Below are positions 4,683-7,996 of a DNA stretch of 7,996 nucleotides, piece by piece. How positions within the stretch are numbered: the stretch's first letter is position 1; each line of letters begins with the position of its first letter. The stretch is from an uncultured Muribaculaceae bacterium. Lineage in GTDB: Bacteria > Bacteroidota > Bacteroidia > Bacteroidales > Muribaculaceae. The stretch covers positions 1 through 7,996 of the forward strand of contig CAJUIJ010000085.1 of NCBI GenBank assembly GCA_910586175.1, written 5' to 3'. The notes below the pieces were generated by a model. That model saw only the letters and a list, made by a program, of their open reading frames with translations, had not been told where the DNA came from and ran no database searches. A program made the position numbers and the translations under genes.

Positions 4683-5996
4683 ATGAACAAAGACAATGCA
4701 GTGCCTGTGCTGCTTCTTACAGGTTATCTTGGCAGTGGCAAGACCACTCTTCTCAACCGCATTCTCAACAACCGTAAGGGTATCCGTTTTGCCGTTATTG
4801 TAAATGATATTGGTGAGGTGAATATCGATGCAGACCTTATTCAGAAATCGGGTGTCGTCAATACTGCCGACGACAACTTGGTGCCTCTCCAGAATGGCTG
4901 CATATGCTGCACTCTTAAGATGGACCTCGTGAAGCAGCTTTCGGACCTCGCCGGTAGTGGAAACTTCGACTATATCGTGATTGAGGCAAGCGGTATATGC
5001 GAGCCTGAACCGATTGCCCAGACCATCTGCTCAATGGAAGTTATGGATGAGCAATATACTCATGGGGCAAAGGTGCGGCTTGACAGCATTGTCACAGTGG
5101 TCGACGCACTCCGCCTGCGCGATGAGTTTGGCGGCGGTGATGCCCTGCAACGCGAAAACCTCGATGAGGAAGATATCGAGAACCTCGTGATTCAACAGAT
5201 AGAATTTTGCAATGTAATTCTCCTCAACAAGATATCGGAAGTCTCAGGCGAGGAGGCTTCAAAAATCAAGGCAGTGGTGCGCGCACTGCAACCCACCGCC
5301 GAAATAATAGACTGCGACTATTGCGACGTGCCGCTCGACAAACTGCTCGACACTGACAACTTCGACTTCGAGAAAGTGGCCACATCTGCCACTTGGGTGA
5401 AAGAGATTGAAAAGCCTCTCGATGAAATGGCAGACCATCACCATGAACATGCGCATCACCATGAACATGCGCATCACCATGAACATGCGCATCACCATGA
5501 ACATGCGCATCACCATGAACATGAGCATCAGCATGAACATGAGCATGAAGACCATTCGCACTGCGACCACGAGCATGGACACTGCTGTTGTCACCACCAT
5601 CATCACCATGGCGAAGGAGAAGCTGAGGAATATGGAATCGGCACATTCGTATATTTCAACCGCAAGCCATTTTCGCTCAACAAGTTCGACTGGTTCTGCA
5701 TGAAGCAATGGCCCAAGAGTGTGATTCGTTGCAAGGGTGTTTGTTACTTTGAAGAGAATCCCGACATGTCGTATCTCTTTGAGCAGGCCGGCTCTCAGAA
5801 GCAGCTACAAGAGGCCGGACGCTGGTATGCCACGGCACCGGTTGAAGACCTCGACATACTTATGGCACGCAACCCTGACTTGATGCGCGATTGGGATGAG
5901 AAATATGGTGACCGCATGGAGAAGCTCGTATTCATAGGCCGCAACATGGACAAGGCCGCAATCACGGCTGCGCTCGATACCTGCCTCGCCGACTAA
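4683..5996 (+). CDS. G3E-family GTPase (COG0523/CobW-like) with histidine-rich metal-binding insert
   Basis: 437 residues. The N-terminal GTPase domain has Walker A GYLGSGKT (14-21), the switch segment NDIGEVNID (41-49), the CxCC metal-site motif C73-I-C75-C76 characteristic of COG0523, and the E-x-SG motif EASG (101-104). The base-recognition motif reads NKIS (182-185), with Ser where NKxD usually has Asp. Residues 251-310 are a metal-binding insert with six HHHEHA-like units, further HE/H-rich sequence, CCC (301-303) and six His (304-309). Residues about 320-437 form the CobW C-terminal domain. COG0523 proteins use GTP to deliver or insert metals, mainly zinc, cobalt or nickel, in the cytoplasm. 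The exact metal cannot be read from sequence. The His-rich insert is consistent with zinc or nickel storage. The gene stands alone, ending before the RAYT unit. Confidence 0.88.
   Translation: MNKDNAVPVLLLTGYLGSGKTTLLNRILNNRKGIRFAVIVNDIGEVNIDADLIQKSGVVNTADDNLVPLQNGCICCTLKMDLVKQLSDLAGSGNFDYIVIEASGICEPEPIAQTICSMEVMDEQYTHGAKVRLDSIVTVVDALRLRDEFGGGDALQRENLDEEDIENLVIQQIEFCNVILLNKISEVSGEEASKIKAVVRALQPTAEIIDCDYCDVPLDKLLDTDNFDFEKVATSATWVKEIEKPLDEMADHHHEHAHHHEHAHHHEHAHHHEHAHHHEHEHQHEHEHEDHSHCDHEHGHCCCHHHHHHGEGEAEEYGIGTFVYFNRKPFSLNKFDWFCMKQWPKSVIRCKGVCYFEENPDMSYLFEQAGSQKQLQEAGRWYATAPVEDLDILMARNPDLMRDWDEKYGDRMEKLVFIGRNMDKAAITAALDTCLAD
5437..5544 (+). repeat. in-frame 18-bp tandem repeat coding for HHHEHA units
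   Basis: CATCACCATGAACATGCG is repeated exactly four times (5437-5508), followed by two variant units (5509-5526 ending GAG, and 5527-5544 with CAG as second codon). The unit length is a multiple of three, so copy-number changes would lengthen or shorten the histidine tract without shifting the frame. The near-identity at silent positions indicates recent expansion by slippage or unequal exchange. Confidence 0.9.
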
Positions 5997-6001
5997 GAAT
6001 G

Positions 6002-6025
6002 GGAGCGTAAGCCTCCGGCTTGCGA
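6002..6025 (+). repeat. REP-like palindrome, left copy
   Basis: The tetranucleotide GGAG (6002-6005) precedes a hairpin: CGTAAGCC (6006-6013), loop TCC, GGCTTGCG (6017-6024), with one G-T pair. A short conserved tetranucleotide 5' of an imperfect hairpin is the architecture of classical REPs (GTAG in enterobacteria). It begins 5 nt after the G3E GTPase stop. Confidence 0.75.
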
Positions 6026-6071
6026 CAACATTAAAATATACATGAGCGAGTTAATAATATAACGAAGGAAC

Positions 6072-6608
6072 TTGCCACACTGGCATCAAGATCGGAGCAT
6101 TCAGTTTGTGACGTTTCATCTTGCCGATTCCTTGCCCGCTTCAGCAAGAAAGGAGTTGCAATGTGTCAAAGACAGATTTATAGAAGTAAATCCGGAGCCG
6201 TGGTCTGAGACAATACGTGCACAATTTAATTCGATGTTTCCATCTTTCATAAATGATTACCTCGATGCAGGATATGGAAGTTGTTGTCTGAAAAGAAAGG
6301 AGTGTGCCACTATCATGTCAAATACAATTGACTATTTCGATGGTGAACGCTATATGATACATAGTTACGTGATAATGCCTAACCATGTCCATATTTTGGT
6401 CGAATTAAACGGCTCTCACAGTCTTTCAAGCATTTGCAAGTCTTGGAAAAATTATAGTGCGCTGCACATTAATCGTCTGCTCGGACAATCAGGTAAATTA
6501 TGGCATCATGAATCATGGGACAGGTTGATAAGAAATGAGCGCCATTATGAGAATGTGGTAAATTATATAGAAAAGAATATACGGCAGGGAGGAGTGATAT
6601 GGAGATAG
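6072..6608 (+). CDS. REP-associated tyrosine transposase (RAYT, Y1/HUH, IS200-like)
   Basis: 178 residues from TTG 6072. FVTFHLADSLP (12-22) is the RAYT first strand. MPNHVHILVEL (102-112) contains the HUH metal-binding pair H105/H107. Segments KLWHHESWDRLIRNERHYEN and VVNYIEKNI give the usual RAYT C-terminal pattern, with Y165 the likeliest catalytic tyrosine (Y159 the alternative). Such enzymes cut and rejoin single-stranded DNA at REP hairpins. The length fits the family. The start is uncertain. Upstream in the same frame an ATG at 6042 opens MSELII, but a TAA at 6060-6062 interrupts it, and the next codons (RRNLPHWH) resemble the usual RAYT N-terminus. So either TTG 6072 is used, with AAGGAA close upstream, or a nonsense mutation has cut off the first few residues. 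All core motifs are intact. Confidence 0.85.
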   Translation: MPHWHQDRSIQFVTFHLADSLPASARKELQCVKDRFIEVNPEPWSETIRAQFNSMFPSFINDYLDAGYGSCCLKRKECATIMSNTIDYFDGERYMIHSYVIMPNHVHILVELNGSHSLSSICKSWKNYSALHINRLLGQSGKLWHHESWDRLIRNERHYENVVNYIEKNIRQGGVIWR

Positions 6609-6612
6609 AAAA

Positions 6613-6668
6613 TATTTCGCAAGCCGGAGGCTTACGCTCCTATTTCGCAAGCCGGAGGCTTACGCTCC
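6613..6668 (-). repeat. two tandem REP-like palindromes, right copies, inverted
   Basis: A 28-bp unit (TATT followed by the 24-bp REP in reverse orientation) occurs twice without any difference (6613-6640 and 6641-6668). The first starts 4 nt after the RAYT stop codon. Both read GGAG then the hairpin on the minus strand. Confidence 0.8.
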
Positions 6669-6690
6669 AAACGTGAAATATCGTTAAAAA

Positions 6691-6727
6691 AACGGCAAAA
6701 GTTTGGTTTGGCCTTACTTTTGCCGTT
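6691..6727 (-). terminator. perfect 12-bp stem-loop, best as a leftward terminator
   Basis: AACGGCAAAAGT (6691-6702) pairs perfectly with ACTTTTGCCGTT (6716-6727) around a 13-nt loop. On the minus strand the stem is followed by a run of seven T (from A-rich 6686-6692 on the plus strand). On the plus strand the following sequence is not T-rich. No leftward gene reaches this point inside the window. Confidence 0.6.
6715..6722 (+). promoter_or_regulatory. candidate -7 element for uvrA
   Basis: TACTTTTG matches TAnnTTTG and lies 15 nt before the uvrA ATG, inside the right arm of the hairpin. No good -33 TTTG stands at the right distance. The match may be incidental to the hairpin. Confidence 0.3.
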
Positions 6728-6737
6728 AATTTACATT

Positions 6738-7996
6738 ATGCAGGATAATAAAAAAACGGCCACACTCCCCTCCAAGGTAAAGGCCGACAAAGATAACAGT
6801 CAAAGATATATCAGCATCAAAGGTGCAAGGGTCAACAATCTTAAGAATGTTGACCTGGAGCTTCCGTTGGGCAAATTCATTGTCATGACCGGCGTAAGCG
6901 GGTCCGGCAAGTCGAGTTTGGCGTTCGATACACTTTATGCAGAGGGTCAACGCCGCTATGTGGAGAGCCTGTCGGCATATGCCCGTCAATTTCTCGGCCG
7001 CATGGCCAAACCGGAATGCGACTACGTGAAGGGTTTGCCTCCGGCTATTGCCGTGGAACAAAAGGTCAACACCCGCAATCCACGAAGCACCGTGGGAACC
7101 TCTACCGAAATATACGATTACCTGCGAATGCTCTTCGCCCGCATAGGGCGCACCATATCACCGGTAAGCGGAGAGGAAGTGCGTAAACATGGTATCGAGG
7201 ATATAGTACGCACTGTACTTTCTTATAAAGAAGGTACCCGCTTTGCCGTGCTCACACGCCTTATAATCCCGACGGGCCGCACTGCATCCCAGCACCTCGA
7301 CATACTTCAGAAGCAAGGTTACTCGCGGCTTGAACATGAAGGCGGGTTTATCATGATATCCGATTTATTGGCATCCGGCCAAGAGATTGATACTAATGGC
7401 TACCGACTCCTGATAGACAGACTGAGCGTAAGCGATGACAAAGACACCGTGTCGCGCCTTACCGACTCTGTGGAGACAGCATACTTCGAAGGACGCGACG
7501 AAGCAATAGTCAAGGTGTGGGAACACGACGGTGCTCATGAGCATCTCTTCTCTCGCAAGTTTTCGGCCGACGGTATAGACTTCATGGAGCCGAGCGACAT
7601 GATGTTCAACTTCAACAACCCTTACGGCGCATGCCCGATATGCGAGGGGTTCGGCCAGGTGCTCGGCGTGAGCGAAGACTTAGTGGTGCCCAACAAGACA
7701 CTATCCATCTATCAGAATGCAGTGAAATGCTGGAACGGAGAGACCATGGGCGAATGGAAAAAACGCCTCATTCACTTGGCGCCACGCTTCAACTTCCCTA
7801 TCCATACACCCTACAATCAACTTACGGAACAGCAACTCGACTTCCTGTGGCATGGCAACAGCCACTGGGAAGGTATTGACGGTTTCTTCCGTTGGCTTGA
7901 CACGCGCATGGACAAGATACAGTTTCGTGTGCTCAAAGCCCGCTATCGCGGCAAGACCCGCTGCCCCGAATGCGGAGGCTCAAGACTCCGCAAGGA
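6738..7996 (+). CDS. uvrA: UvrA, excinuclease ABC subunit A (5' part, runs off the window)
   Basis: 419 codons and two bases are visible of a protein normally about 940 residues long; the frame is open to the window end. After a 23-residue charged leader comes ISIKGARVNNLKNVDLELP, then Walker A GVSGSGKSS (52-60) and the highly conserved FDTLYAEGQRRYVESLSAYA, followed by NPRSTVGTSTEIYDYLR. FNNPYGACPICEGFG gives the C299/C302 pair of the first zinc module. RCPECGGSRL near the end gives C409/C412. UvrA is the ATPase that recognises bulky DNA damage and loads UvrB in nucleotide excision repair. ATG 6738 is the first ATG after the hairpin and gives the usual short leader. The -7 element TACTTTTG lies just upstream. 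Nothing abnormal is seen in the visible part. The second ATPase half lies outside the window. Confidence 0.96.
   Translation, partial: MQDNKKTATLPSKVKADKDNSQRYISIKGARVNNLKNVDLELPLGKFIVMTGVSGSGKSSLAFDTLYAEGQRRYVESLSAYARQFLGRMAKPECDYVKGLPPAIAVEQKVNTRNPRSTVGTSTEIYDYLRMLFARIGRTISPVSGEEVRKHGIEDIVRTVLSYKEGTRFAVLTRLIIPTGRTASQHLDILQKQGYSRLEHEGGFIMISDLLASGQEIDTNGYRLLIDRLSVSDDKDTVSRLTDSVETAYFEGRDEAIVKVWEHDGAHEHLFSRKFSADGIDFMEPSDMMFNFNNPYGACPICEGFGQVLGVSEDLVVPNKTLSIYQNAVKCWNGETMGEWKKRLIHLAPRFNFPIHTPYNQLTEQQLDFLWHGNSHWEGIDGFFRWLDTRMDKIQFRVLKARYRGKTRCPECGGSRLRK

Larger units (their letters stand above)
6002..6668 (+). mobile_element. RAYT gene bounded by inverted REP-like palindromes (REPtron-like unit)
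   Basis: A HUH/Y1 transposase gene of the REP-associated type lies between a 24-bp REP-like palindrome at 6002-6025 and two inverted, tandem copies of the same 24 bp at 6617-6640 and 6645-6668. All three are identical over the 24 bp. This layout, a RAYT with its cognate REPs at both ends in opposite orientation, is what has been called a REPtron in Proteobacteria. The unit sits cleanly between the G3E GTPase stop and uvrA. No target duplication is expected for this transposase class and none is apparent. Confidence 0.7.

Noticed and set aside
5437..5544. Regularly repeated units resembling a CRISPR array
   Set aside because: Units of 18 bp are directly contiguous with no spacers, and they keep the coding frame of a protein.
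5407..5703. 98-codon plus-strand frame with a repeated MNMRIT pattern
   Set aside because: It is the alternative-frame reading of the in-frame 18-bp repeat; the real frame carries conserved GTPase and CobW C-terminal domains.
5259..5708. 149-codon minus-strand frame and a parallel 126-codon frame across the histidine repeat
   Set aside because: They are antisense shadows of the G3E GTPase; their repetitive Met/Phe/Val or His/Ala patterns come from the 18-bp repeat on the coding strand.
6726..7061. 111-codon minus-strand frame
   Set aside because: It is antisense to the highly conserved N-terminus of UvrA.
7631..7879. 82-codon plus-strand frame inside uvrA
   Set aside because: It is an out-of-frame shadow; the uvrA frame through the same bases carries the zinc-module cysteines and conserved UvrA sequence.

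Overview
The window looks like Bacteroidota, most likely a gut Bacteroidales (Muribaculaceae/Bacteroidaceae-like). The evidence is the -7 promoter elements of the TAnnTTTG type, Bacteroidales-style Crp/Fnr regulators, a CarboxypepD_reg-like outer-membrane receptor N-terminus, a small protein starting MARPIAETPVLYG ahead of a GNAT, weak Shine-Dalgarno sites, and a UvrA of the Bacteroidales type. This placement comes from recognising families by eye; no search was run. All supportable genes lie on the + strand.

Left part (1-3836) is accessory and decaying. It opens with a toxin-first toxin-antitoxin pair (24-757, HigB/HigA-like). A frameshifted Crp/Fnr remnant follows (761-947), then a diverged tandem duplication carrying an identical hairpin twice (993-1197), then an orphan coding-like segment. 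A promoter and structured leader come next, leading into an intact 52-codon gene followed by an internally deleted GNAT acetyltransferase (1521-1834). A second Crp/Fnr gene (1843-3836) is split by a complete IS4-family insertion sequence (2188-3608) with 17-bp perfect inverted repeats and a 9-bp target duplication. Removing the IS and one target copy restores an open 187-residue reading frame.

Middle part (3837-4682) holds a promoter and a receptor truncated to signal peptide plus CarboxypepD_reg-like domain, a short orphan reading-frame tail, a strong terminator, and an AT-rich/GC-rich intergenic repeat that shares a core with REP elements further right.

Right part (4683-7996) carries the likely backbone genes. 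One is a G3E-family (COG0523/CobW-like) metallochaperone GTPase with a histidine-rich insert built from 18-bp tandem repeats. The other is the first 419 codons of uvrA, running off the window. Between them sits a REP-associated tyrosine transposase (RAYT, HUH/Y1) gene bounded by 24-bp REP-like palindromes, one on the left and two in tandem and inverted on the right. This unit resembles the REPtrons described in Proteobacteria.

The genes do not form one pathway. The window reads as two housekeeping or metal-homeostasis genes next to a degrading island of toxin-antitoxin, GNAT and Crp modules shaped by two kinds of transposase. I see no clearly new multi-gene system. The best leads are the REP-bounded RAYT and the small protein kept beside a gutted GNAT.
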